This document shows, piece after piece, positions 1 to 9,319 of a DNA stretch of 64,000 nucleotides (position 1 is its first letter; the number at the start of each line of letters is the position of its first letter). The notes under the pieces are model-generated. The model had not been told where the DNA came from. It did no database searches and was given only the letters and a program-made list of their open reading frames with translations. Made by a program: the position numbers and the translations under genes. Source of the DNA: Dyadobacter flavalbus (GTDB lineage Bacteria; Bacteroidota; Bacteroidia; Cytophagales; Spirosomataceae); the NCBI RefSeq assembly GCF_006149045.1, contig NZ_VBSN01000006.1:62001-126000 (forward strand), written 5' to 3'.

Positions 1-680
1 ACTGCTTTTATAAGCTCGTCCAGCGACTTGTCGGCAGTATTTATCAGATGAAAGGAGCCGAGCATGGTTTGTTTTACGAGTAAAGCCGCAACGGATTCTT
101 CAAAACCCATTTGTTTTCCGGCTTCGATCATGGCTTTTACTACATAGAAGAAATAAGCAGGCCCGCTTCCGCTCAGCGCCGTAACGGCATTCAGTTGTTC
201 TTCATCTTCCAGAAATACCGAACGGCCCGTCGCATTGATCAGGTTTTCTATTTTCCTTAATTGATTGATATCTACTTCCGGAGAAGCGGAGTAGGCGGTA
301 ATGCCCATTCCCAGCATGGCCGGCGTATTGGGCATCGCGCGGATCACGGCTTTATGGTCCAGCGCATTTTGTATGATCTGAATTGTAACACCAGCCATAA
401 TGGAAAGCACAACCTGATTTGGCCGCACAACTTCGCGCAAAGCCTGAGAAACGGATGTGAAATCCTGTGGTTTTACAGAAAGGATAATCAGGTCGTAACT
501 GCTGATCTGCGGGCCGATAATGCCGGTAATTACGCCGGGCTGAAAGCTGTTGAGGCTTTCCATACGATCTTCACTTTTCTCGACAAGCAGAAAGTCTTCT
601 TTCTTTACAAGATCAAATTTCAGGAAAGCGCGGGCAAAGGCCATGCCCATATTGCCGCATCCGATGATTGCAATTTTCAT
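1..680 (-). CDS. proC: pyrroline-5-carboxylate reductase (3' end outside window)
   Basis: Catalyses the last step of proline synthesis, NAD(P)H-dependent reduction of 1-pyrroline-5-carboxylate to proline in the cytosol. The start is the ATG at 678-680 and 226 residues are visible; the family is about 270 residues, so the C-terminus lies beyond the left edge. An N-terminal Rossmann motif IGCGNMG (residues 6-12), AMPNTP (115-120) and the signature ALSGSGPAYFF (168-178) of the dimerisation domain are all present. It reads leftward, and no neighbouring gene on its strand appears to be co-transcribed with it. The identification is firm. Confidence 0.95.
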   Translation of the reverse strand, partial: MKIAIIGCGNMGMAFARAFLKFDLVKKEDFLLVEKSEDRMESLNSFQPGVITGIIGPQISSYDLIILSVKPQDFTSVSQALREVVRPNQVVLSIMAGVTIQIIQNALDHKAVIRAMPNTPAMLGMGITAYSASPEVDINQLRKIENLINATGRSVFLEDEEQLNAVTALSGSGPAYFFYVVKAMIEAGKQMGFEESVAALLVKQTMLGSFHLINTADKSLDELIKA

Positions 681-741
681 TTCAGATAAGATTGGTATTT
701 CAGGTTTTAAGCGAATTACGCAACTTTTAAACAAATATTAA

Positions 742-815
742 CGGAAAGATCGCTTAATATAATTTGTTCCGAAATCACCGGAAAGATCGCTTAATATAAT
801 TTGTTCCGAAATCAC
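742..815. repeat. 37-bp tandem repeat, two identical copies plus a decayed third
   Basis: The 37-bp unit beginning CGGAAAGATCGCTTAATATA occurs at 742-778 and again without change at 779-815. From 816 a third, diverged copy begins with CGGAAAG and keeps fragments such as CGCTTGTTCCG up to about 841. It lies between the start of proC and the 3' end of the membrane-protein gene at 870. No hairpin or ORF explains it; it looks like a recent local duplication. Confidence 0.9.
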
Positions 816-869
816 CGGAAAGCTGCTGACTCGCTTGTTCCGATGTAATACTTCTTGCATCAAGAAATG

Positions 870-2216
870 TCAGGATTGCTTTGAAAACGTGAAATGCTTG
901 TTCAAAATGGGAAATTCGGAAGTAAGCAGGCACATGACAAGCAGGAATTTCATGACGCCTCTCCGGAAAGTATACTCAATGTTCATCAGACTGAAATGAT
1001 GCAGCATGATAAAGAAGCAAATGTAAATAAGCAACGGCCAGCCAAGATTCGCCCATGCTTTTCCATTGCGGGAAATAAAGAAATTGATCAGCCAGAGCAG
1101 GATAAAAAGGTACAATGTACATCCCCAGTAATCCATGCTGAAAAGAAAGAAGTTCATGCCATTGAAAATCATGCTGGTTTTCTCGTAAGAGTATAATCCT
1201 TTCCAGATAATCTGTTCCCTGACCTGCGGTGTGACGGGGAAATAGAATTTGAAGAAAATGACATTCCATAAAAAAGTAGATGCCGCAGACGCAGCCAGAT
1301 AAATGGAAGCAAGTTTGATTACTCTGAACTTCATTTCCGAGTACAGCAAAACAGCCAGGACCAATGTAATGGCAGCTACGATGATAATGGTTTCCGTACG
1401 CGTCCAGCATGCCGCTGACATAAAAATGGCCGCGAGCGTAAAATGCTGCAGATTTCCTGATCTTAAAAAATTAACCGTAAAGATCATTCCGATGGCAAAG
1501 AAAACGGCATTGGAAAAGTCGGTTTGAAGCAGAAAGGTGTATGCGTATAATTCAGGAGCACATAACAGAAGAAGTATGCAGAAACCTGCAATAATTGGAT
1601 GTACTTTTTCACACATCTTGCTGTAAGCAAACACAAAAAAGCAAACCGTAAGCAGCCCAAGCCAGACTTGTCCGAACGGCAAACCGACAGACCGGTAAAT
1701 GATCTGCATAAGCATCGTGAACGGCGCATAATAAGGCTGTGTTGACAGATAAGGCCGGAAATCCTCGCGAAAAAACAGGGAAGAAACAATGTGACCTTCT
1801 TTAAGCGCCCGCCGGGCAACCAGATCAATGCCGACGATGGAGTCATAAGGCGTAACCGGAATGCTGTATGTCCGCCAGAAGCTGAAAAACAGAAGATATG
1901 CAATCGCAGTCAGGAAAATGATTTCATATATTTTAATGGAGACATTTTCCTGAATTACAAGCAGTTTAAGGCTTTTAATAAGTTTGGCCGGATTGTAATT
2001 AATAGCCGCAGCAAGTAATGCGTTTCCGGTCATTACAGAAAATGCCGAAATGGGCAGATGCAGTATTTCCAGCACATAAACGGCCAGTGTTGAGAGAAAG
2101 AAGCCAATCAGTATGGATAAGGAAATTTTCTGGGCCAACCGCGTAATGACAGAAAACCGGTCAACAATTCCAAAACCGGCCAGAAATTGCAATACCAAAA
2201 TACAGATGAACAGCAT
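870..2216 (-). CDS. multi-pass membrane protein, possible GT-C type glycosyltransferase
   Basis: A 448-residue protein with about ten to twelve hydrophobic segments spread over its whole length. A hydrophilic loop around residues 120-160, containing two aspartates, follows an early membrane helix, and a CWTRTET motif sits at 270-276. This layout resembles GT-C fold transferases that use lipid-linked sugars, but I cannot name a family. The open frame extends upstream to 2369, but that part overlaps the neighbouring gene, so the ATG at 2214-2216 followed by a hydrophobic helix is the likely start. The preceding gene ends 32 bp upstream on the same strand, so the two are probably co-transcribed. 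Confidence 0.6.
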   Translation of the reverse strand: MLFICILVLQFLAGFGIVDRFSVITRLAQKISLSILIGFFLSTLAVYVLEILHLPISAFSVMTGNALLAAAINYNPAKLIKSLKLLVIQENVSIKIYEIIFLTAIAYLLFFSFWRTYSIPVTPYDSIVGIDLVARRALKEGHIVSSLFFREDFRPYLSTQPYYAPFTMLMQIIYRSVGLPFGQVWLGLLTVCFFVFAYSKMCEKVHPIIAGFCILLLLCAPELYAYTFLLQTDFSNAVFFAIGMIFTVNFLRSGNLQHFTLAAIFMSAACWTRTETIIIVAAITLVLAVLLYSEMKFRVIKLASIYLAASAASTFLWNVIFFKFYFPVTPQVREQIIWKGLYSYEKTSMIFNGMNFFLFSMDYWGCTLYLFILLWLINFFISRNGKAWANLGWPLLIYICFFIMLHHFSLMNIEYTFRRGVMKFLLVMCLLTSEFPILNKHFTFSKQS

Positions 2217-2248
2217 CGGAAAGGGAAAAATTGACAGAAAATGACCGC

Positions 2249-2842
2249 TTATTTCTTTGGCGTATAAGGAATGTCTTCCAGGAAGAGATTTTTCGCAAAA
2301 GCGAGTTCTTCGCTGTTTGTGATCTTCAGCGGATAGCAATTGCCTTCGGCATCGATCAAAATGGTGCAATTTGCTTTGGTATGATCCTTGCTTTCCAGCG
2401 AAACCGTCCGGATTTTATCATTCATATAGAACATGTAAACCGGATTGGTAAGTGAAAAAGAGGATGAATTCCTGATGTATTTTTTGGTGTAAGCCGGGGG
2501 CGGAGTAAGCAGTATAACCGGCTGGGGCTTCATGATTTCAGTCAGATATCTGGGCAGCAAATAATCCAGACCGAATCTTTCGCCCATCAGCAAATCGGTG
2601 TCAATGGCTTTTCTTCTGGCATTGAACTCTTCTTTGTAAAACTTCACTTTTTCAAACACCGCTTTTCCCAGAAAATTCTGAATCAGAAGAAATAAAGCCA
2701 GTGCTGCCAATGTAAGCAGGCCCTGAACGGCGTAATGAGATGCATTCTTGTCTGTTTTCGGGTTTACAGAAAGTTCATCTTCGACAAGCACGTTTATCTT
2801 TCTATCCGGGTTATCCTTTTTATAGTGTGGTTCAGATTTCAT
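2249..2842 (-). CDS. unknown protein with one membrane helix
   Basis: A 197-residue protein I do not recognise. It has a charged N-terminus of about 35 residues, one hydrophobic segment (about residues 36-59), then a soluble domain of about 135 residues with the phrases LDYLLPRYL and ILLTPPPAY. The topology suggests a membrane-anchored periplasmic domain. The ATG at 2840-2842 was preferred to an in-frame codon 36 nt further upstream because it gives a typical Lys-rich N-terminus. It lies just upstream of the multi-pass membrane protein on the same strand and may be a partner of it. Confidence 0.65.
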   Translation of the reverse strand: MKSEPHYKKDNPDRKINVLVEDELSVNPKTDKNASHYAVQGLLTLAALALFLLIQNFLGKAVFEKVKFYKEEFNARRKAIDTDLLMGERFGLDYLLPRYLTEIMKPQPVILLTPPPAYTKKYIRNSSSFSLTNPVYMFYMNDKIRTVSLESKDHTKANCTILIDAEGNCYPLKITNSEELAFAKNLFLEDIPYTPKK

Positions 2843-3196
2843 TTGGTCATTGGTTACACCGCCTGGTGCAACAAACAAAACAGAAGATTTCTGATTTATA
2901 TACAGCCAATGAATTACCGGCTGAAGTCAGTTACCGATTGGTTAAATGAATATGAAAATACAAAGTGCAGTTAATGTTCATTTAATCATAATATTGCACC
3001 TGAGCTAATTTCCATTATAAATAAGAATTTTACGAAAATGTATTTGAGTGAAATTTAATAGTACAAAAATCCTGTTATGCAAAATTTAAATACATTATAA
3101 GGGTATGTTTTCAAAAAATTTAGTATAATACCATTTTTTCGGCTCTGGCATTTTTCCGGTTCTCAAATCATTCAAGACTATCGTTTTACTCCAATT
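2843..3196. other. AT-rich divergent intergenic region
   Basis: A 354-bp gap between the leftward unknown gene and the rightward transglutaminase cluster. It is strongly AT-rich and contains no credible ORF. It should hold both divergent promoters, but I found no clean TAnnTTTG motif on either strand, and no convincing hairpin. Confidence 0.6.
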
Positions 3197-6100
3197 ATGG
3201 CTATAAAAGTTGCAATTTCACATAAAACAAAATACCAGTTTGACCGGAGTGTTTCGCTTTCACCGCATATTTTCCGACTTCGTCCCGCGCCTCATTCCCG
3301 GACTGCAATTGAAGGATACTCGCTGAAAATCCAGCCTGAAAATCATTTTATAAACTGGCAGCAGGATCCGTTCGGTAATTATCAGGCAAGGGTTGTTTTC
3401 CCGGAAAAGACAACAGAACTGAGCATTGAAGTGGAAGTAATTGCCAAAATGCAGGTTATCAACCCGTTCGATTTTTTTGTAGAAGAATATGCCGAAAAAT
3501 ACCCGTTTGATTACGAGCCTACATTAAAAAAAGAACTCGGTCCGTATCTCGAGCCGCGCGAATCGGGCCCGAAGCTGATGCAATGGATTGAAAAAACCAA
3601 AGTAAACCGCGACATCAAGATTGTTGATTTTCTTGTTCATCTTAATCAGGAACTTTACAAGGCCATTCATTACAATATCAGAATGGAAGCCGGCGTGCAG
3701 ACCTGTGAGGAAACGCTGGACATCCAAAGCGGTTCCTGCCGGGATTCGGCATGGCTGCTTGTTCAGATACTCAGGCATCTGGGCATTGCTTCCCGTTTTG
3801 TTTCCGGCTATCTTGTCCAGCTTACATCCGATATCAAGTCGCTGGACGGCCCGTCCGGCCCGGAAGAGGATTTTACAGACCTTCATGCGTGGACAGAAGC
3901 GTATGTGCCCGGCGCCGGCTGGATCGGGCTTGATCCGACTTCCGGCCTTTTTGCAAGTGAAGGCCATATTCCGCTTTGCTGCACGCCCGATTATGCAAGT
4001 GCGGCGCCGGTTTCGGGCGCTACGGATATTTGTCAGGTTACTTTTGAATTTGACAATAAAGTTTTCCGCATCCATGAAGATCCGCGCGTTACAAAGCCAT
4101 ATACCGAAGAGCAGTGGGCGGCTGTCATGGAAGTAGGAAATGCAGTGGAAAAGGATCTGCAGGAAGGCGACGTGCGGCTGACTATGGGCGGCGAACCGAC
4201 TTTCATTTCCATTGATGATTTTGAATCCCCGGAATGGAACACAGCAGCGGACGGGCCTTTGAAAAGGCAACTCGCGTACGACTTGTCGCTGAGGCTTAAA
4301 AAGCGTTTTGCACATGGCGGGCTGCTGCATTTCGGTCAGGGAAAATGGTATCCCGGTGAGCCGTTTCCACGCTGGCAGTATGCTTTGTACTGGAGAAATG
4401 ACGGCGTTCCCATGTGGCGTAACGATGAACTCGTCGCCAAGGAAAACCAGACAAAATATACTTTCCGCGAGGCAGAACTTTTTACAACGGAACTGACAAA
4501 GTATCTCGGAATTGATACCAACAATATTACCCCGGCATACGAAGACCCGATTTACTGGGCCATGGAAGAAGGCAAGCTGCCCGTGAATGTGGACCCGCTG
4601 AAAGTGAATCTGAAAGATTCCATTGAAAGAAGGACACTTGCAAAGTTGCTGGAAAAAGGGCTGAACAATCCGGCGGGATTTGTGCTGCCGGTCAAATGGA
4701 ATGAAAAAGGAAAACACTGGTCAAGTTCTGCGTGGCAGTTCAAGCGGAATCATTGCTTTCTGATCCCGGGTAATTCCGCTATGGGCTTCCGGCTGCCGCT
4801 GAAATCGCTTCCTGAAGTAGCCAAGGAAAACCGCGAACAGCCCGTTGAACGCAGCCCTTTTGAAGATTTGCCGGCATTGACGGATTACAAACCGATTGTA
4901 GAATCACGTTATGGTTCGGTTGCACCGGCCTATGAACTGCCTGTAAATGCCATTGTGGAAGAAGAGGAAAAAGACGGTAAAAAGAATAAAAAAGAAGAAG
5001 CAGAAGATCCGCTGCTGTTTCAGGTTCCGGTTATCAAAACGGCACTCTGCGTAGAAGAGCGCGACGGCATTATTTATGTTTATCTGCCTCCTACGGATTA
5101 TCTGGAACATTATCTGGATCTGATGGCGTCCATTGAAGCGACTGCGGAGAAACTGCAAATACCCGTTCGCATTGAAGGCTATCCGGCTCCGTCCGATTAT
5201 CGTGTGCAGAAACTGATTGTTACACCGGATCCGGGCGTGATTGAAGTAAACATCCATCCGGCCAGAAACTGGCAGGAACTCGTTGATAACATCAGTGCGC
5301 TTTACGAAGAGGCATTTTTTTCAAGGCTTGGAACCGACAAGTTTATGGTGGACGGGCGCCATACCGGAACCGGCGGCGGAAATCACGTAACCATTGGCGG
5401 TGCAAAACCTTCCGACAGCCCGATTCTCCGTCGTCCCGACCTGCTGAGAAGCCTGCTTACTTACTGGCAGCACCATCCGGCACTGAGCTATTTGTTTGCC
5501 GGCCCATTTATTGGCCCAACAAGCCAGGCACCGCGCATTGACGAAGGCCGTGACGAAAGGCTTTATGAAGTTGAAATTGCTTTTGAACAGATTCCGGAGG
5601 ACCGGGAAGTGCCGTTCTGGATGGTGGACAGGATTTTCAGGAACTTACTTGTTGATATTACAGGAAATACGCACCGTTCCGAATTTTGCATGGACAAGCT
5701 TTATTCGCCGGATTCTTCGACCGGAAGACTGGGAATACTCGAATTCCGCGCTTTCGATATGCCGCCGCACAAGCATATGAACCTTGTTCAGACGCTGCTT
5801 GTACGTGCATTGATCGCCAAATTCTGGAAAGAACCTTACAAACACAAGCTGATCCGCTGGGGAACGGAGCTGCACGACCGGTTCCTGCTTCCGCATTTTG
5901 CTTATCTGGATATGGTGGACGTTGTAAATGACCTGAAAGACGCAGGCTATAACTTCGATATTTCTTGGTTTGATCCGTTTTTTGAATTCCGGTTTCCGCA
6001 TTACGGCGGTATCAAAGTCGATAATATCCAGCTTGATCTTCGGCTTGGGATTGAACCCTGGCATGTACTGGGTGAAGAACTTTCCAATTCGGGCACGGCA

Positions 6101-6637
6101 CGGTTTGTGGATTCTTCACTGGAACGGCTGCAGGTAAAAGTAAGCGGTTTTGTGGAAGGACGACATATCCTGGTGTGTAACGGCTGCCGCGTTCCGCTGC
6201 GCAGTTCGGGCATTAAAGGCGAGTATGTTTCCGGGATCCGCTACAAGGCATGGAACCCGCCATCGGCATTGCACCCGACGATCGGGGCGGATGCGCCGCT
6301 GGTTTTTGATATTGTTGACACCTGGAACAACCGCATACTCGGCGGCTGTACTTACTTCGTTTCACATCCGGGCGGACGCAGCTTTGACACTTATCCTGTA
6401 AACAGTTTTGAAGCAGAATCGCGGAAAATAAGCTTGTTTCAGGGCTTCGGGCATACGCCTTCTGCCAGGCAGGAAGTTCCGGTTCTGGAAAAAACGACCG
6501 GAAGCGTTTCCCGTTTCGTAGCCGAAACGAAAAAAGAAATGCGAAGCGACACGCCGATAGAACTGATCAATCCGGAATATCCGAACACGCTGGATTTGCG
6601 TAAATTCTGGAAATCTAAAGAACCGCAGAACAGCTGA
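3197..6637 (+). CDS. transglutaminase-like / DUF2126 putative amidoligase fusion
   Basis: A 1146-residue fusion protein. Residues 1-90 match the beta-rich domain that precedes bacterial transglutaminase-like proteases. Residues about 150-255 form a transglutaminase-like core with the full triad: Cys181 (in SGSCRDS), His230 (in DLHAWTE) and Asp246 (in GLDPTSG). The remaining 850 or so residues match DUF2126, described as a putative amidoligase of the COOH-NH2 ligase group. The segment around 5350-5410, with GTGGGNHVTIGG, is the glycine-rich part of that domain. A lysine/glutamate-rich low-complexity stretch near 4955-5005 looks like a linker. The likely role is making and cutting peptide or isopeptide bonds; the substrate is unknown. 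It is first in a three-gene cluster. Confidence 0.88.
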   Translation: MAIKVAISHKTKYQFDRSVSLSPHIFRLRPAPHSRTAIEGYSLKIQPENHFINWQQDPFGNYQARVVFPEKTTELSIEVEVIAKMQVINPFDFFVEEYAEKYPFDYEPTLKKELGPYLEPRESGPKLMQWIEKTKVNRDIKIVDFLVHLNQELYKAIHYNIRMEAGVQTCEETLDIQSGSCRDSAWLLVQILRHLGIASRFVSGYLVQLTSDIKSLDGPSGPEEDFTDLHAWTEAYVPGAGWIGLDPTSGLFASEGHIPLCCTPDYASAAPVSGATDICQVTFEFDNKVFRIHEDPRVTKPYTEEQWAAVMEVGNAVEKDLQEGDVRLTMGGEPTFISIDDFESPEWNTAADGPLKRQLAYDLSLRLKKRFAHGGLLHFGQGKWYPGEPFPRWQYALYWRNDGVPMWRNDELVAKENQTKYTFREAELFTTELTKYLGIDTNNITPAYEDPIYWAMEEGKLPVNVDPLKVNLKDSIERRTLAKLLEKGLNNPAGFVLPVKWNEKGKHWSSSAWQFKRNHCFLIPGNSAMGFRLPLKSLPEVAKENREQPVERSPFEDLPALTDYKPIVESRYGSVAPAYELPVNAIVEEEEKDGKKNKKEEAEDPLLFQVPVIKTALCVEERDGIIYVYLPPTDYLEHYLDLMASIEATAEKLQIPVRIEGYPAPSDYRVQKLIVTPDPGVIEVNIHPARNWQELVDNISALYEEAFFSRLGTDKFMVDGRHTGTGGGNHVTIGGAKPSDSPILRRPDLLRSLLTYWQHHPALSYLFAGPFIGPTSQAPRIDEGRDERLYEVEIAFEQIPEDREVPFWMVDRIFRNLLVDITGNTHRSEFCMDKLYSPDSSTGRLGILEFRAFDMPPHKHMNLVQTLLVRALIAKFWKEPYKHKLIRWGTELHDRFLLPHFAYLDMVDVVNDLKDAGYNFDISWFDPFFEFRFPHYGGIKVDNIQLDLRLGIEPWHVLGEELSNSGTARFVDSSLERLQVKVSGFVEGRHILVCNGCRVPLRSSGIKGEYVSGIRYKAWNPPSALHPTIGADAPLVFDIVDTWNNRILGGCTYFVSHPGGRSFDTYPVNSFEAESRKISLFQGFGHTPSARQEVPVLEKTTGSVSRFVAETKKEMRSDTPIELINPEYPNTLDLRKFWKSKEPQNS

Positions 6638-6763
6638 AATCCTGGTTAAATAAAGTATTTTCCGAAATGTTGCCGGGAATGCCATGCAGTGGTATAATTA
6701 TCGCATGCGTGCATTCCTGACAATATTTTCTCTTCTTTCAGAACGCACAACCGTTAATCAATT

Positions 6764-9319
6764 ATGCTTGCCGAAGCTTCCGTAAACCTGCTGCAGTCTT
6801 ATCAAAGCGGACTTAGTTCTTATGACGAAGTCCTGGATCTGAATGGAAGAATCAAACCTTACTGGAAAGCACTTTTTTCCACACTGGAAAAGCTGGGAAT
6901 TGACGAACTTAAAAACAGGAACAAGGATATTGTAAACAAGCTTCGGGAAAACGGCGTTACTTATAACGTGTACGGAACACCCGACGGCCTGAACCGTCCG
7001 TGGCAGCTGGACCCGATCCCTTTTTTAATTGAACAAAAAGAATGGAACGGAATTGCAAAAGGTCTTCAGCAAAGGGCAGTGTTGCTGGATCTGATATTAA
7101 AGGATCTTTACGGACCAAGAAACCTGATTAAGGACGGTATCATTCCGGCCGAACTTGTATTTGATAATACCGGATTTTTCAGGCCGTGCACAGACATAAA
7201 ACTTCCTTCTGATAAACAGCTCACTTTATTTGCCGCTGACATGGCGCGCGGGCCGGACGGACAAATGTGGCTCGTCGATAACCGTACGCAGGCTCCGTCA
7301 GGTTCCGGTTATACGCTGGAAAACAGGATTGTCATGAGCAAGCTGCTGCCCGAGCTTGCGGATGGCATGTATGTAAGCAAACTGTCGCCTTACTTCAACA
7401 GCCTGCAGAATACAGTCCTGAAACTTTCGGACAAAAACAAGGAAGCGCCCAATATCGTTTACATGACGCCGGGCCCAAATAATGAAGCGTATTTTGAGCA
7501 TGCATATCTGGCTTCTTATCTTGGATATACACTGGCGCAGGGCGACGATCTGCTTGTGCGCAACGGCTGCGTATGGCTCAAATCCATTGAAGGCTTACAG
7601 AAAGTAGACGTCATTATCCGCCGGATTGATGACGACTGGTGCGATCCGCTTGAACTGCGCGAAGATTCCCGTCTCGGCGTTCCCGGCTTGCTTCAGGCCA
7701 TTCGCATGGGAAATGTTCAGGTCCTGAACTCGCCGGGATCAAGCGTATTGGAAAATCATGCGTTTCATGCCTTTATGGGTAATATCTGTACGTATTTCCT
7801 GGGAGAAAAGCTGATTATGCCTTCTGTTGCTACATGGTGGTGCGGCCATACGAAAGAACTGAACTACGTGCTTGCACATATAGATGAACTGATTATCAAG
7901 AAGGCGAACCGAAAAACAAAGTTCAGGTCTATTTACGGCCGGCTGCTGTCTGCCGCCGAAAAAGACGAGCTGAAAAAAATGATTTCCCGGCGGCCGCACG
8001 AATTCATTGCCCAGCAGGAAGTAAGCCTTTCCACAACACCGTCATTGATCGACGGGAACATTGTACCGCGCTATGCCGCATTGCGGGCATTTATGGTGGC
8101 AAATGGCAATGAATATCATGTCATGCAAGGCGGGCTTACAAGAAGTTCGCCGGTTAAAGACCGGTTCGTGATTTCCAATCAGTACGGCGGCTTATCAAAA
8201 GATACCTGGATCGTTTCGGACAAAACCGGTGAAGCGCCTGAGAAAGTTGTTTACACAGCACCCTCTTCAGTCAACAAGCATATTTCCCTGCCAAGCCGCA
8301 GTGCTGAAAACCTGTTCTGGATCGGTCGTTACTGCGAGCGGACTATGGCAGTGATCAAGTTCATGAACATTACGATCAATGTGCTTAATCTGGACCGGAA
8401 CTTCGGCGGCTCGGCAAAGCAGGAGCACATTAAAATTCTGCTTCAGTCCTTAACCCATCTTTCTGCAACTTACCCGGGTTTTCTGGAAGAGGAAGAGCTG
8501 ATGTCGGACCCTTACAAGGAAATTATTGACCTTGTTTCAAATACAAACCGTCCGGGAAGCATTGCATCCAGCATCAGTTCGTTCCTGCATGCTGTGAGCG
8601 CGGTACGCAATCAGTGGAATATGGAAACATGGCGCATTGTGGACCTGATCGACAACGGTTTTCAGGAAATCAGGAATGCCGTTCACATGAACAGCAACAA
8701 CATTCAGAGAATGCTGGACGGATTGTTCAACAACATGTTTACATTTCTGGGCGTAATAGCCGAAAGCATGCCGAGAGACAACAGTTTTTTACTGCTTGAA
8801 ACCGGAAAGCTGATTGAGCGCATTTTATCAAGAATCAGTGTGATACAATCCAATTTTGGTGTAAAAAATTCGGCGGGAGTTGAAAACGAACTGATCGAGG
8901 CAACGCTGATCAATCATCATCTGCTTGTCAATTACCGTCAGATCTACAAATCACATCTGAGTGTGGAGGCCATGCTGGATATGATTTTGCTGGAAAAAAC
9001 ATTGCCGTTTTCACTGGTTTATATGCTGGACGAACTGAAAAACAATCTGGCCAGATTGCCGTCCACAACACGCGGAGAACGGCTGAACGACGCACAGAAA
9101 TACGTATTGAAAGCATCTACGCTCGTGAAACTTGCAGATATTCCTGCACTCAGCAAAAGCAACGGAGAATACGACAGAACGGAGCTTTTCGAATTGTTGT
9201 CAGAAGTATCCAGGCTGATCAGTTCCGTTTCCGTTAATCTGACCAACATGTATTTCAGCCATACAATCATGCATCATTCTTTTTTCGAACCTGTGGATTA
9301 TAATAAGGATGAAATATAA
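6764..9319 (+). CDS. circularly permuted ATP-grasp / alpha-E fusion protein
   Basis: An 851-residue protein joining two domains often encoded by adjacent genes. Residues about 1-480 match circularly permuted ATP-grasp type 2 (formerly DUF404/DUF407), including MTPGPNNEAYFEHAYL, DVIIRRIDDDW and the NSPGSS segment. Residues about 505-850 match the all-helical alpha-E domain (DUF403), starting near LPSRSAENLFWIGRYCERT. ATP-grasp enzymes of this type are predicted to activate a carboxylate and join it to an amine. It sits 126 bp after the transglutaminase-DUF2126 gene and overlaps the next gene by 11 bp, so the three are presumably made together. Confidence 0.9.
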   Translation: MLAEASVNLLQSYQSGLSSYDEVLDLNGRIKPYWKALFSTLEKLGIDELKNRNKDIVNKLRENGVTYNVYGTPDGLNRPWQLDPIPFLIEQKEWNGIAKGLQQRAVLLDLILKDLYGPRNLIKDGIIPAELVFDNTGFFRPCTDIKLPSDKQLTLFAADMARGPDGQMWLVDNRTQAPSGSGYTLENRIVMSKLLPELADGMYVSKLSPYFNSLQNTVLKLSDKNKEAPNIVYMTPGPNNEAYFEHAYLASYLGYTLAQGDDLLVRNGCVWLKSIEGLQKVDVIIRRIDDDWCDPLELREDSRLGVPGLLQAIRMGNVQVLNSPGSSVLENHAFHAFMGNICTYFLGEKLIMPSVATWWCGHTKELNYVLAHIDELIIKKANRKTKFRSIYGRLLSAAEKDELKKMISRRPHEFIAQQEVSLSTTPSLIDGNIVPRYAALRAFMVANGNEYHVMQGGLTRSSPVKDRFVISNQYGGLSKDTWIVSDKTGEAPEKVVYTAPSSVNKHISLPSRSAENLFWIGRYCERTMAVIKFMNITINVLNLDRNFGGSAKQEHIKILLQSLTHLSATYPGFLEEEELMSDPYKEIIDLVSNTNRPGSIASSISSFLHAVSAVRNQWNMETWRIVDLIDNGFQEIRNAVHMNSNNIQRMLDGLFNNMFTFLGVIAESMPRDNSFLLLETGKLIERILSRISVIQSNFGVKNSAGVENELIEATLINHHLLVNYRQIYKSHLSVEAMLDMILLEKTLPFSLVYMLDELKNNLARLPSTTRGERLNDAQKYVLKASTLVKLADIPALSKSNGEYDRTELFELLSEVSRLISSVSVNLTNMYFSHTIMHHSFFEPVDYNKDEI

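Noticed and set aside
261..741. Plus-strand open frames across the first 741 bp
   Set aside because: They lie opposite proC and the protein sequences look unnatural; the reverse strand encodes the clear ProC protein.
2217..2369. An upstream extension of the multi-pass membrane protein
   Set aside because: It overlaps the neighbouring gene in another frame and is Arg/His-rich, unlike an N-terminus; the ATG at 2216 precedes a hydrophobic helix.
3524..4717. A long open frame of about 400 codons on the minus strand inside the transglutaminase-DUF2126 gene
   Set aside because: It is an antisense shadow with no recognisable domain, and its amino acid content (rich in Arg, Cys and Phe) fits frame shadowing of a GC-rich gene.
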